In this document: positions 47,515 through 58,482 of the stretch, piece by piece
Layout of the letters: every line of letters begins with the position of its first letter
Position numbering within the stretch: position 1 is the first letter of the stretch
Source of the DNA: Uloborus plumipes
Lineage: Eukaryota > Arthropoda > Arachnida > Araneae > Uloboridae
Assembly: GCA_038373865.1 (NCBI GenBank)
Contig: JAXGGA010002815.1
Location: forward strand, 1-64,000
Direction of reading: 5' to 3'
Length of the DNA stretch: 64,000 nt
Notes under the pieces: model-generated
Database searches by the model: none
Seen by the model: only the letters and a program-made list of their open reading frames with translations
What the model was told of the DNA's origin: nothing
Program-made: the position numbers and the translations under genes

Positions 47515-49110
47515 ATTTTTATTGCAAATATGAGTTTAAGAAAAATAGACTGAGTTAAAAGATTAAAAATTTGTAATCATTTTAATGCCAACACAACCCT
47601 TTAAGAAATATTATAGTTAATAGTTTTGCCTGCAGACTTTTCTTGTTAAATGTATGTTTCATGCATCAAAGTATTTTAAGTTGTGTAGCAAACAGTTATC
47701 TTTAAACTATTAAACCTAAATAACAATTCAAAACAGTTCAAGTTATTTGGTTTAAAAAAGTAATTGCTATAGTTTAATGTAGTCTAAAATATTTTTATAG
47801 CTCTTTATTTATGCTTGCGCTAATATACTAAAATCATACTGAAGCATCAACATAGCGAAAGACAAATAAATCAATGAAGTTTTCTGGAATTTTCTGGAAT
47901 ACCCAAGTGTCAATTTTAGTGTCTCATTTTTTTCTTCCGATTTTAACTAGTTAAAATTACCTTGCATCAAATAGCGTATCATTTAGCATTTAATTTCATA
48001 AGATAATTATGCATCTTTTAATGCAAATGTCTTAGATTGCATTTGTTCTACTTTTTCATTTGCACATTTAGTTTATTTAATATGAGAGAATTTATTAAGA
48101 GTAAAACATTCTTTTAATTAGATTTTATTTTTTCACATTACGTATAATTTTTTGGGAAACTATTTTATGAAATAAATAAATTCTTCTGAATTTTAAACGA
48201 AGTAATGTTATTTTTTGAAAATATCGTCTGCAGAACTTTGACTACGATGGCATCACATAATTAATTATTTTCTGTCCAAATCATAGAATATTTTCCTCAA
48301 ATCTTATTACATATGTATGGTCTACACCATCAAGTAATGAACTACTTAAGGCTGATTTTTTTTCCTTCGGACTAAATAAGTGCCCGAATAATTCAGGCCC
48401 TTATTAAGCTCATTAATACATGGTGACGTATCGATTATCGTAAAAGAGCATATTATATTATTATGTATTCCATAATTTCATTATTAAACGTCTTCTATCA
48501 TTCACATATCCAATCCCCACCCTGATATATCTATAAAAAGTTTCAAAAAAGTTCATCTTCAAGCAAAAAAACACTAGATGATAAAAAAAAACTTCATTCT
48601 TAGATTATCTCGCAAATTATTGTTCCAACATTCCATGCACCCTCCTTAATCTGTGCTTTTGTAAGATTACGGATGTAGTTGTGGGGTGGGAAGATAGTTT
48701 GGGGGCTGGCTTTGGACGACAATTTTGACCCCACCCATTTTTGCTAACATGCTCAAAAGAAGACGGCTTGCCACCCACAAGATTTTTTTTTTATTACTCG
48801 TGTCGCCTCGCTGTTATTAATGAAAAATTAGTGTCGTTGGGGATTTTGTCGTAAAGGAAATATTGGTTCGAGGGAATGTTAGAAATAGTGGCATTTCTGC
48901 AAGAGGAATTATCCACTTACCAGTGATGTTCTTTTAAAGGTTCGTGCATGCTCAAGAGAATTTTTAATACCTGATGAATATTTTTTATGTCCTTTGCTAG
49001 TTGATTAGGAGAAATAACTGCTCTTTTTTTGTTTCCCAGAAATAAAAAAATGGTGTCAATATATGTATGAAGTCGATTTAAATATTTTCCCCTTTCTCGA
49101 TGACAATATA
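47515..49110. other. AT-rich, possible intron
   Basis: Follows the candidate splice donor at 47,509. No convincing following exon. A slightly GC-richer patch lies at 48,640-48,780. Confidence 0.35.
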
Positions 49111-49177
49111 GTTGAACCTATTTAAAACGAACTCAAAGGGACCTTCAAAATAAATTCGTCGTAATCGTGGTTCGTCT

Positions 49178-49830
49178 CATGGACGGATACAAGGGAGGGG
49201 TAATGGGGGACCTCGCTTCTCCCTTGAGAGACTCTTCACTGGTAAATTTTCAATATTGAAGTTCGTAAAACGCATTTTTAGATTATTTTTGATACTAGCA
49301 GAAGGGAAGTTTAGGACTCTCATCTGGAAACGTTTCGAAACTGAAGTCCAAAACATATGAGGTAAATATTTGTATAGTAACCCTAGCAGCATAATCTCAT
49401 CTGCCGATGATCGGCCATTCATCGAAACCCGATGAACCGAGTTTTCATCGGGAATTGCTCCAATATGTCTCATCGGCCAAACAGAATCCGAGCAGCAAAA
49501 TCCGATGAGTTTTGCTTGAAATACGATGAGATTTGGAGTAATTTACAAGCAGTGCAGTCCCGTGCCGATGAATTTAGGATCCATTTTGGATGCTCGGCTT
49601 ATTTTCATCGGGAAAGTTGATCGGGAGGATATCGCTTTCCGATGAAAAGTAGCTCATCGAAAACCGTGCTCGGATACTGATCGGAACGATGTCATCGTGC
49701 GTTACGGGATCAGTTAACGAGGAGTTCGATGATCGGCCGAGCAAAATCCGATGAGTTGAATCTACTTGGGAAAGGATACGTAACAAAATCAATTGCCCTT
49801 CTCTTTAAACATTTTTTGTATCCACCTTTG
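49178..49830. mobile_element. hAT-type MITE, family A, copy 3, with a nested insertion
   Basis: The left end CATGGACGGATACAAGG and the right end ...GTATCCACCTTTG match the ends of the copies at 13,705 and 14,814. The flanks are an exact 8-bp duplication GTTCGTCT (49,170-49,177 and 49,831-49,838). It is about 380 bp longer than its relatives because a CGATGA-rich island is inserted between a GTAAC at 49,377-49,381 and another at 49,780-49,784. The whole unit lies in a pogo-like fragment. Confidence 0.88.
49381..49779. mobile_element. CGATGA-rich island nested in the hAT-A copy
   Basis: A block of visibly higher GC holds eight CGATGA hexamers (49,405, 49,430, 49,503, 49,524, 49,566, 49,640, 49,727, 49,749) and six TCATCG (49,419, 49,445, 49,470, 49,605, 49,654, 49,692), plus several GATCGG. 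Weak inverted ends are visible: 16 of 23 positions agree between 49,381-49,403 and the reverse complement of 49,748-49,770. GTAAC on both sides suggests a target duplication, but exact borders are unclear. The arrangement resembles subterminal transposase-binding repeats of hAT elements. Confidence 0.6.
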
Positions 49831-49860
49831 GTTCGTCTTGTCCGAAACACAATAAAAATT

Positions 49861-51870
49861 AATAGTCATTGTTTTTCAACTATGGCACTAACACCTAATG
49901 CTAAAGATGTCCTAATGCTCAGCTAAAGTATGCTGGCGAAGGAGCGAAATATTTGTCTGATGTTAACATATTGCCATGGTGTTCCAGGTTTTTGGACCAA
50001 CAAAAGCTGTCAAATTTTCTCTTACCTTACCATGAGTCTTAATTTTACCGGGCCTTATTTTTGAGGATGGCGGACGAAGATTTCTACCATGTCCCAAATG
50101 CAACGCCACTCCGATTTTTCTCTATCACACACACTGAAATATCTTGGATTTTCCTGATCTACTGCCAGTTTTGGACTTCATTTTTGGCCTTATGTTTTTG
50201 GTCTATAGTTTCACTAGGCCAGACGGGAATTAAATACGGGATAAAAGAAGGGAATTAGTCACTGTATGTAAATATGAAAGGCCGTGGTTCTCAAATGTAT
50301 ATTGTCTTAACAGTAATTCGTTCGACACTTGTTTGAATTTGTGAGGTTCGGAAATATTTACTATAACATGTATAATACTGCAAATTGATTTGCACATATA
50401 AATATTACTTAGTGTTAATAAGTATGAGAAAGTTTCTGATGTAAAAAGTTCCTTGACATCAATTGTTAAGTTTAATGAAAAATAGGATTAAAATAGTTTT
50501 TCTATTGAATTATCCATACATATCTATATATATTTATATCTATAGATGTAGAAGAAATATATATATATCTATATACTCATATTTCTCCTTTCTGGTAAAA
50601 TTCTTAACCAGGATTATTTCATAATTCCCCTGTAACAAAATAAAAGTCTTTCTGTCAGTAGCGTTTATTAAAACAGAAATATTATAAAGTTTGATAAAAC
50701 ATTCGCATATATTTCAACTTCGATTTATAAATGTTTTTAACAAGATGCATTAAAAACACACGATGGTCGGCATTTGCAATATTCCGTTCTACTCAATGAT
50801 ACATGCGTGAGGAAGACTAGATAAAAAAATCACTTTTTTTTGCCTGGAAAAGAAGCAAAACTGCATAATATATATATTTTTTTCCTCCTTTTTTATTTCA
50901 TTAATTTCCTTGGCTGTACCTGAAAATTCAAACTCGGCATTTTTGGATCACGTCGTAATTGTGACAAACCTGTGATATTATGTTCACCCTTTACCGGGGG
51001 AGGCAAGCAGCTGACGAAAATTCATCATGCTATCGCAAGGATAGATGGATGGATGGGGGGGGGGGGAGAAGAATATATATACTTCCCTGTCACAATGTCG
51101 TTCCTAGTACCGACCATGGGCGTTAACGAGCTTAGATAAGAGAATATTTTTTTGCCATTTTTTTAATGCTTTTCAGATTTATTTTTTTGAGAGTAATCTA
51201 GAGTCACCTGCTGAGGTTTTTCGAGGGCTAAGTTTCGAAAATTAGCCCTGATTAGCTTTTTGTAATTTTTTTTCGCTCAGACATTTTATTTTTAAACAGT
51301 TTTTCACGTTACCCTGATAGAGTTGCATGCATATTTTAACGTTCTCTAGCAAATGGTTTTTTGTCTGATCGTGTTCTAAAAACTGCGCTGCTGGGGAAGG
51401 GGTTTACGAAGGGTGTACTTAGGATCGTCTTTTTTTTTTATTATTCCGAAGATGTGAGTGATGACGTTTTCGAACCCCAAATTGTCACTTTGATATGATG
51501 TATGTTTTTCCTCCTCTGCTTCGACGGTTTATTGCCTTGTGGCCAGTTCGTAATATGCGATTAGAAGGCTTTTTCATCTTAATGAATAAGCTAAGAAAAT
51601 TTTTTATGCATGTGATCAAATACGTGAAAATTTGATGCTTTTGAAATGAATAAGAATTAAGATTTTCGTTGAGTTAATACGGAATCTAAACGCTTATGGG
51701 GTCCTATTTGGAAATTCAAGATTTTTTTACTTTTATATAAATAATATGGTTAGTCATGTGCCAGCATATATGTACACAAACTGAAAACTATACTTTCTGA
51801 AAAATAAATTATTTACTTAATGAATGCTCTCCCGAAATAATTGTATTGTTTTCATTATTTTGCTTAAACA
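49861..51870. other. AT-rich with TA microsatellite
   Basis: TATA/TATC-rich stretch at 50,515-50,580 and a GATG repeat running into a G run near 51,045-51,066. No gene recognised. Confidence 0.5.
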
Positions 51871-54150
51871 GAGCTGTTAACCTAGTATCTTTATAACGTA
51901 TACGCAAACTTTCATGGTGTTGCAGCAACGAGTAATTAATAAAACAGAGAACAAATTTTTTGACAGAAATAGTTTGGATTAGTCATTAAAAACTCTCGAA
52001 TCGTTCTGACTTTTGCATCATAATGACTAAATTTATTCATATTTCTTGTTATGGTAAGCTTCATCTTATTAAAGCAGGCTTTTGTAGTAAAGTCATTGGT
52101 AACTATGTAATAAACTTAGAACTAAAGTATTATCATTCACTTTCTGAAAACTGAGTTACAGGCTGTTTTCGAACTCCACGCCTGGCAGCTACGAGAACTT
52201 CCATTTGAAAAAGGGGTGATAGGTTAAGGCGGCGCACTTCCCAATGCTTTTAGTTTTTATTCGCTTGTCACTTCCTGGTTGAATGTTATTTTGCATTTCC
52301 CCTTATTTTGGGAAAATCAGAAGAGATTTCTGGCATGTGCAAAGTCGACATTGGTCTCACGATAAAATAGCAGTCAACATTTACAAACTTTTCCAAAACT
52401 GTTAAAATTAGGCTCTTTATAAGTTATAAACAAATTATCTGTCTGAAAAGGATATCGTACCAACAAGTAATTAATGCAACAACTAAAAAATTCTCCAATA
52501 TATTTTTTTCGTACGAGTCATTAAAAACTGCCATGAATTGTTCTGACTTTTGCATCGCGATGACAAAATTTATTTACATGTTTTGTTATTCTAAGCTTTA
52601 TCTTTTAAGAATAGGCTTCTAAAGTAAAGTTTTCGGTAACTCTTCGAACATTTAAAAAAATAAAATATTATCATCCACTTTCTGAAAACTGATTTAGTTA
52701 CTTAATTTTCATTTATTGCTTAACCCACCAATGCCTAGCGTCCCTTTTTAGGGACGGTCCAAAAAATGGTCTGAATTTCCCAAAAATGAACATTTCCATC
52801 AAATAATAGTGTTCAATTAGTACCTTGGTATTGTTTCAATTCGTTATTAACAGATTGCAGCACATAATCATTGTTAAGTGTGTTAGCAGTTTTAATATGA
52901 TCTTTATCAAAAATGACATCGTTTACAATCTCAAGAAAAAAACTAAGTTTTCAAAGTTATTCCCAGCTTTCCAGTTTATGTTAATTGCTGATTTTATTTC
53001 TTCTTATGAAACGTCTTTTTAAACATATCGTAGGCAGAAAAAAAATCTTTAGTAAAAAAAGGATGTACCCTCTGGGGTCTATCGTAACTTTTAAAGGACG
53101 AGTTTTCTTTCCTTAATAAAAAATTATTTTTTACATAATATTTTTTTATTATTTTTCCTGCCCATTAAACACTGTTTGTAACCAGTATACAAAATATCTT
53201 TGAAAAATAATATCAGGCATAAATGGGTTAATTTTCACTTATTGCTTAAATTTTATTAACTGTTGGAATTAGTCTCCTTACCTTATCAGTTATAAACAAA
53301 GTATCTAGATAAAAAGGATATTGTAGCAACAAGTAGGTAGTTAAAATGAAACAGTAAACAACTTTGCAAAGGATATTTTTTAGACTACTCATTAAAACCT
53401 GTCACGATTTGCTCTGATTTGTGCGTCACGATGTGTAAATTTATTCACATTTTTTGTTGTGAGCTATAACGTATAGTATATTCCTAAAGTAAAGTCACAG
53501 GTAACTATGCAAACATGTAACTAAAATATTGTTTTACGCTTCCTGAAAACTGATTTCTTTACTTAATTTTCACTTACTGACTTAAGTTGTATTATTAATC
53601 TAAATAGATCTGTTGAAGTTAGTCCCCTTATAAGTTCTAAACAAAGTATCTGGCTAAAAAAAGATATTGTAGCAACAAGCAACTAATGAAACAGCAAACA
53701 ACTTTACAAATGCATATTTTTTACACTAGTCATTAAAACCTGTTACAAATTAATCTGTCTTTTACGTCACGTTGTCTAATTTTATTCTTTTTTCTTGTTA
53801 TTGTGTGCTACAGGTTTCTAAAGTAGTCATAATAGGTAAAAACGCAAACATAGAAGTCAAACATTATTAACTTCCGCAAAACTAATTTTTATTTACTTAT
53901 CATATATTCACTTATTAACTTACTTAAATGGTATTATTTCGCTTGAACAGAACTGTTGAAACTAGTCTAGTTATAATTGATAAACAAAGTATCTGGCCAA
54001 AAAGGATACTGTAGCAACAAGTAATTAATGAAACAGCGAACAACTTCTCTAATAGAAATGTTTTAGACTAGTCATTAAAAACTGTCACGAATTGTTCTGA
54101 CTTTTACGTCACGATGACTTATCAGATGTGGCTTTTTGTTCACAACCACA
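51871..54150. repeat. Tandem array, about 343-bp unit, five units
   Basis: The anchor CAACAAGTAATTAATG recurs, with variation, at 51,926, 52,461, 53,328, 53,673 and 54,015. After subtraction of the piggyBac-type MITE and an unrelated insert of about 193 bp (about 52,160-52,370), spacing is about 342-345 bp. Each unit also has TCATTAAAAACTGTCACGAA and CTTTCTGAAAACTGATT. No coding frame runs through. Confidence 0.88.
52724..53227. mobile_element. piggyBac-type MITE, family 2, copy 2
   Basis: A 504-bp inverted relative of the copy at 23,389, flanked by TTAA (52,720-52,723 and 53,228-53,231). The flanks are in fact longer direct repeats: 22 bp starting and ending with TTAA, 21 of 22 identical (52,702-52,723 and 53,228-53,249). 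It interrupts the 343-bp tandem array. Confidence 0.9.
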
Positions 54151-56039
54151 AAGCTTGCTCAATTAATACTTAGGCTGACAGAGGGTAAATTGAAAGGAAT
54201 GAGAAAAACGCAAGGAAAAAAAAACTCTGTGAAACAAGCCGACGAAAAAATAAACTGTAGAAACTCTTTTATAAATCAATTAATCAGCAAAACGTAAAGC
54301 ATATAAAAAATTTAAATGCAACACTTACCAATATGAAAAAAAAAAAGTTTTTTTCTGAAAGTTAGGCAACAAAAAAAAATCTACGATTAAATGCCGAAAA
54401 ATTGAGACGAAAAAGCAGACAATAAAAAACTTGATGAAAACGTTTAAAATAAGGAAACTGAAACAATGAGTGACAATCCCTCGCTCTTTTTTCTCCATAC
54501 TTCTTTGTATCCCACTTTTTTATTCGCAGCCATGGTTGAAAAAAAAAAAATTGCAAAATGAACAACGTGTGACAAAAAAAAAAAAATTCGTTCGCCGAGC
54601 AGCAGTAAGTTTTGACGTTTTTTCCCTTTTACATTCGTTAACATTTTTAATTTATTATTCCACAATATTTTTTTTTCCTTTCTCGTACTATAGTGTGAAC
54701 CCTCTAATTTGTTTGTCAAACAGGATGTCAACCAATTCCTGTTACAGAGTGTTTAGGGTTTTCCTGTCTTCAGATCTCGCTTATTGTTCAGCGTTTATCT
54801 CGATTTAATCATGAGTTCTCACTCCGTATTCGCAGCTTTCCTGCATAAACAAAGGGATAAACGTCGTTTTTCTCCCCAAATGCGAGAGAAAAAATCCCTC
54901 TTTAAAAAAGAATAATGATGGGAATGAAAAAAGGAGTGTATTTTGTTGAATTAATATCTCTTATTATTCGATTCTGCTAGCTCTAGATACCGCAGTGAGA
55001 TATACCCTTAATGACCTAATTGAAAAAAAAAAGTTTTATGATTTTGTATATGTATCTAGTAGATTAGGCGTGGATAGACGGAAGTGTTGGGAAAAAATCG
55101 TCTGGGGGGAAAGGAAAAAAAAATATTGCCAAGTCATGTTCGCCCTACCCCCCTCTCTCGCGTTGATAATAGAAGCAGAGGTGTATAGAAAACAAAGGCA
55201 GCTAGAATTTCCAATAATTGCGTTTCAGCTTCATTTACAAAAATAGCGAGATTACATTAAAAAAAGCGTCCGCCTGCGTGGGGAAGAAGAAACAAAAAAA
55301 AATTTCCAAGCAGGAAACAGTTTTTAACATTTTCCCTAAACTCTGCCCTCCCACTCCACCACCTCCCAATTCTCTTTGGCGAGAAGTGACAATAGCGTAA
55401 ATACTAATGTAGTTCTTATAGATCGCAGTTAGAATGTTTTTAAACAAAAGACTGGGAGAAAGGCAGATAACAAGAGGAAGGTTAGCAATCTAAAATTTTT
55501 GCTAAATCGTTTTTTGTTTTTGAAATAATAGGCTCTCCAGAACTAGTTTCCAGCCCCCCCCCCCCCCTTTTAAAAAACACCCTATTGCTGGCAGAGATAA
55601 TAAAACAGACATTGCTATCATCATTGGGGTTTTGAAATGGAGACAAAAAGGGACGAGTTGTAGGGGATGGAAAAAAAATCATAAAACAATGAAAAAATCG
55701 GTAATGCAACGAAAAAATTAACGGATTACCATTGTAGGAACAATAACAATAATCACTGGCACACACAAACGAATAAAAAAATATGAAACGTAAAATGAGA
55801 ATGGAAAAATTAAATAAAAAATAACCGATGAAGAAAAATGTATGTTTATTTGCTTTAAGACCGGATAGAACAGGATTTTTTAGCCTTTTTTTCATTGTTC
55901 TTCGCTTGTCATTGGTACAATGAAATAAAAATGTTTTAAAAACGTTCATGGTTTTTGTTTAATAAAGTTAAAGTGTAAAACTGGGGGAGAGGGAGGGTAA
56001 AAAGGAGGCATGACGGTAGTGATAAGGACTGGGTATTGT
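54151..56039. other. A-run-rich region
   Basis: Many runs of 6-12 A create chance frames on both strands (up to 155 codons). A C run lies at 55,553-55,567. Confidence 0.45.
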
Positions 56040-56330
56040 TTTGTTTTCACCTTTTTATTCGAATCATTTGGCAACGGCTCGCTGAAGACGACGCGAAAAG
56101 AAAGGCATGACGTCATATTCATTGTTTTCCCGCCATTGTTTGTTCGAAATGGTCGTTTGGGAATCGGGCAATTTCGCGCCTTCTCTTGATTAAAAGAAAA
56201 TGGCGGGAACGAGGGGGGCGAGAGGGAATGGGAATGAAAAAAAAATTGGCGGGAATTAATTGCCACCAAGAACTGACTTTGTCGTCTGCTTTGGGCGCGC
56301 AATGAATTCGTCGTTGCCAAGCTCTTCAGA
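56040..56330. promoter_or_regulatory. CpG-rich promoter-like block with CRE and four E2F-like sites
   Basis: TGACGTCA (56,108-56,115) is a full CRE. TTTCCCGCC (56,126), TTTCGCGCC (56,172), GGCGGGAA (56,202) and GGCGGGAA (56,248) fit E2F/DP sites. GGCAACGG near 56,072 and GTTGCCAAG near 56,314 resemble X-box halves. The clustering within 200 bp in otherwise AT-rich DNA suggests a cell-cycle-type promoter. The direction of transcription and the gene are unknown. Minus-strand frames across it (124 and 155 codons) include poly-G and non-ATG starts, and I do not trust them. Confidence 0.4.
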
Positions 56331-57262
56331 GTAAAATACTACAAAAATGAGGTGCGAAAGGGAGGGAAAAAAAACTGTTAATGGAAAGTCGTCAATTTTT
56401 TTGAAACGTCTTCGAGGGTAAGGGACTCACGCCGATTAAAAAAAATCTAATTTTTTCAGCTCGAGTTTATTTAATTAGGAGAAAAAAACGATATAAAAGT
56501 TTACGTTCCCCTGAAAATACTTTCTGAGAGGAGACAAAAAAAAGTTGTGGCCATAATAATCATCATAAAGAACAAATAATTTTCGAACTTTTTTCCCTTT
56601 CTCATTCAAGCATTAAAAAAAAAAGTCTGAAAACCTTTGTTATTAAACATGAGGGTAGCTTTCTTAAGACGGTTGAATTGTAAGAAAAATTCTAAATAAA
56701 AACAAATAAAAAGTTACCAAGTCCTTATAATTAATTAGAATTACAGAAAAAAATATTTCCCTTTTTACTGATCTTCATAGCGTTTGTTGCAAAAAATCAA
56801 TACGCATCGGTTTATTTAGGCTGTAATCTAAACATTTGTTTTAATAGCTGGCTTTTATGCGAAACTGAATTAAAATTGGGATTTTCATACAGAGTTTGTA
56901 CGACACTAGTTGAAATAACAAACACTGTTTCAAATGTGTAAAATAGATTAATTGATGTGCACACCGCTCATTTGTGATGTGTATTTTACTGGGAAAAAAC
57001 TATTTTGTTTTGTAATTGAAATTAGTTTTATATTACTAATCTTCCAAGTCTTCATTGAAAACAAAATCATTTTGCATAATGTCATACTATATCATAAGTT
57101 TTTATTTGAATATTTTATTTTTATGTAAAACAAAGCAGTTATTGTGCATTGTCTTTCGCTCTATTTTTGAAATATTGATTTAATATAGTTAAATTAAATG
57201 CATTTTGTTTGAGCATGTTAAGATTTATAGCGCATATTGCTATGTTGGGAGAAGTGCAAATA

Positions 57263-58480
57263 CACTGAAGTGACAAAAGTCATGGGATAGCAATATGCAA
57301 ATTTTCAGATGGCAGTAGCATCGCATAGAACAGGTATAAATGCGCAGTGCTTTTACAGAGCTTTCATTTCTGTTCAAGTTATTCATGTGAAGAGGTTTTA
57401 ACGTGATGATGACCGCACGACGTGAATTAACAGACTTTGAACGCGGAATGTTAGTTGGAGCTAGACGCATGGGTCATGCCATTTCGGAAATCGTTAGAGA
57501 ATTCAACATTCCCAGATCCACTGTGTCAAGAGTGTGCCGAGAGTATGAAATTTCAGGCATAACATCCCACCATGGACAGCGCAGTGGTCGACCGCCTGCA
57601 CTTAAAGATCGAGACCGGCGACGTCTGCAAAGAGTCGTAAATTCTAACAGACAAGCAACACTGCGTCAAATCACCGTAGAAATCAATGTGGGACGTACAA
57701 TGGACGTGTCTGCTAGAACTGTGCGGAGAAATTTGGATTTCTTGGGCTATTCCAGCAGAAGACCGACTCAAGTGCCTTTACTGACAGAACGACATCGCTT
57801 GCAGCGACTCTCGTGGGCACGTGAGCATATCGGTTGGTCCCTAGATGAATGGAAAACCGTGGCCTGGTCCGATGAGTCACGATTTCAGCTGGTAAGAGCC
57901 GATGGTAGGGTTCGAGTGTGGCGCAGACCCCACGAAGCCATGGACCCAAACTGTCAGCAAGGCACTGTTCAAGCTGGTGGTGGCTCCGTAATGGTGTGGG
58001 CTGTTTTTTCATGGCATGGACTTGGTCCTCTAGTGCGACTGGACCGAACATTGACTGGAAATGCTTATGTGCAGCTACTTGGAGATCACTTGCAGCCATT
58101 CATGGACTTCATGTACCCAAACAATGATGGGATTTTTATGGATGACAATGCGCCATGTCACCGGGCCACAACTGTTCGCAATTGGTTTGAAGAAAATTCT
58201 GGACAATTCCAACGAATGATTTGGGCACCTAGATCGCCCGACATGAATCCCATTGAGCATTTATGGGACACCATCGAGAGGTCTGTTCGTGCCCAAAATC
58301 CTGCCCCATCAACGCTTTCACAATTATGGACGTCTATCGAGACAGCAAGGCTCAATATTCCTGCAGAAGACTTCCAACGACTTGTTGAGTCCATGCCACG
58401 TCGAGTTGTTGCACTTCGCCGGGCAAAAGGAGGGCCGACACGATATTAAGAGGTATCCCATGACTTTTGTCACTTCAGTG
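57263..58480 (+). mobile_element. Complete Tc1/mariner-type DNA transposon, DD36E class
   Basis: A 1,218-bp element bounded by 27-bp terminal inverted repeats that match perfectly (57,263-57,289, starting CACTGAAGTGAC; 58,454-58,480 is its exact reverse complement). It is flanked on both sides by the TA dinucleotide (57,261-57,262 and 58,481-58,482), the normal target duplication of this superfamily. One open transposase frame fills the interior. A TATAAA at 57,335-57,340 and a TCATTT initiator-like site near 57,364 lie about 30 bp apart and upstream of the ATG, so the element appears to carry its own promoter. Perfect ends and an unbroken frame suggest recent insertion. It is the only element in the window that could be autonomous. 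Confidence 0.97.
57406..58449 (+). CDS. Tc1/mariner transposase (DD36E)
   Basis: A 347-residue transposase, the usual length for Tc1-like enzymes; it would cut the element out at its inverted repeats and paste it at TA sites. I start at the ATG at 57,406; the frame also opens one codon earlier at a GTG, unlikely as a eukaryotic start, and a second ATG follows at 57,409. Residues about 10-50 form a first helix-turn-helix (PAI-type; ends IPRSTVSRVCREY). A GRPP AT-hook-like linker lies near residue 61, and a second helix-turn-helix spans about 67-115. The catalytic triad is intact: D156 in AWSDESRF, D247 in MDDNAPCH, E284 in PDMNPIEHLW. There are 36 residues between D247 and E284, against 34 in classical Tc1; this matches the DD36E (Incomer-type) group. 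There are no internal stops or frameshifts. Confidence 0.95.
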   Translation: MMTARRELTDFERGMLVGARRMGHAISEIVREFNIPRSTVSRVCREYEISGITSHHGQRSGRPPALKDRDRRRLQRVVNSNRQATLRQITVEINVGRTMDVSARTVRRNLDFLGYSSRRPTQVPLLTERHRLQRLSWAREHIGWSLDEWKTVAWSDESRFQLVRADGRVRVWRRPHEAMDPNCQQGTVQAGGGSVMVWAVFSWHGLGPLVRLDRTLTGNAYVQLLGDHLQPFMDFMYPNNDGIFMDDNAPCHRATTVRNWFEENSGQFQRMIWAPRSPDMNPIEHLWDTIERSVRAQNPAPSTLSQLWTSIETARLNIPAEDFQRLVESMPRRVVALRRAKGGPTRY

Positions 58481-58482
58481 TA

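Larger units (their letters stand above)
49111..49860. mobile_element. Fragment of a pogo/mariner-like MITE split by hAT-A
   Basis: 49,111-49,177 (starts GTTGAACC...TTTAAAACGAACTC) resembles the start of the element at 32,562. The similarity seems to resume briefly after the hAT-A insertion (TGTCCGAAACAC near 49,839-49,850). It is the outermost layer of a three-level nest. The right end is not recognisable. Confidence 0.45.

Noticed and set aside
55482..56320. Overlapping minus-strand frames of 155 and 124 codons joined by an ATGA overlap
   Set aside because: The upstream frame starts at TTG, the downstream frame translates a poly-C run, and an operon-like overlap has no meaning in this eukaryotic setting.
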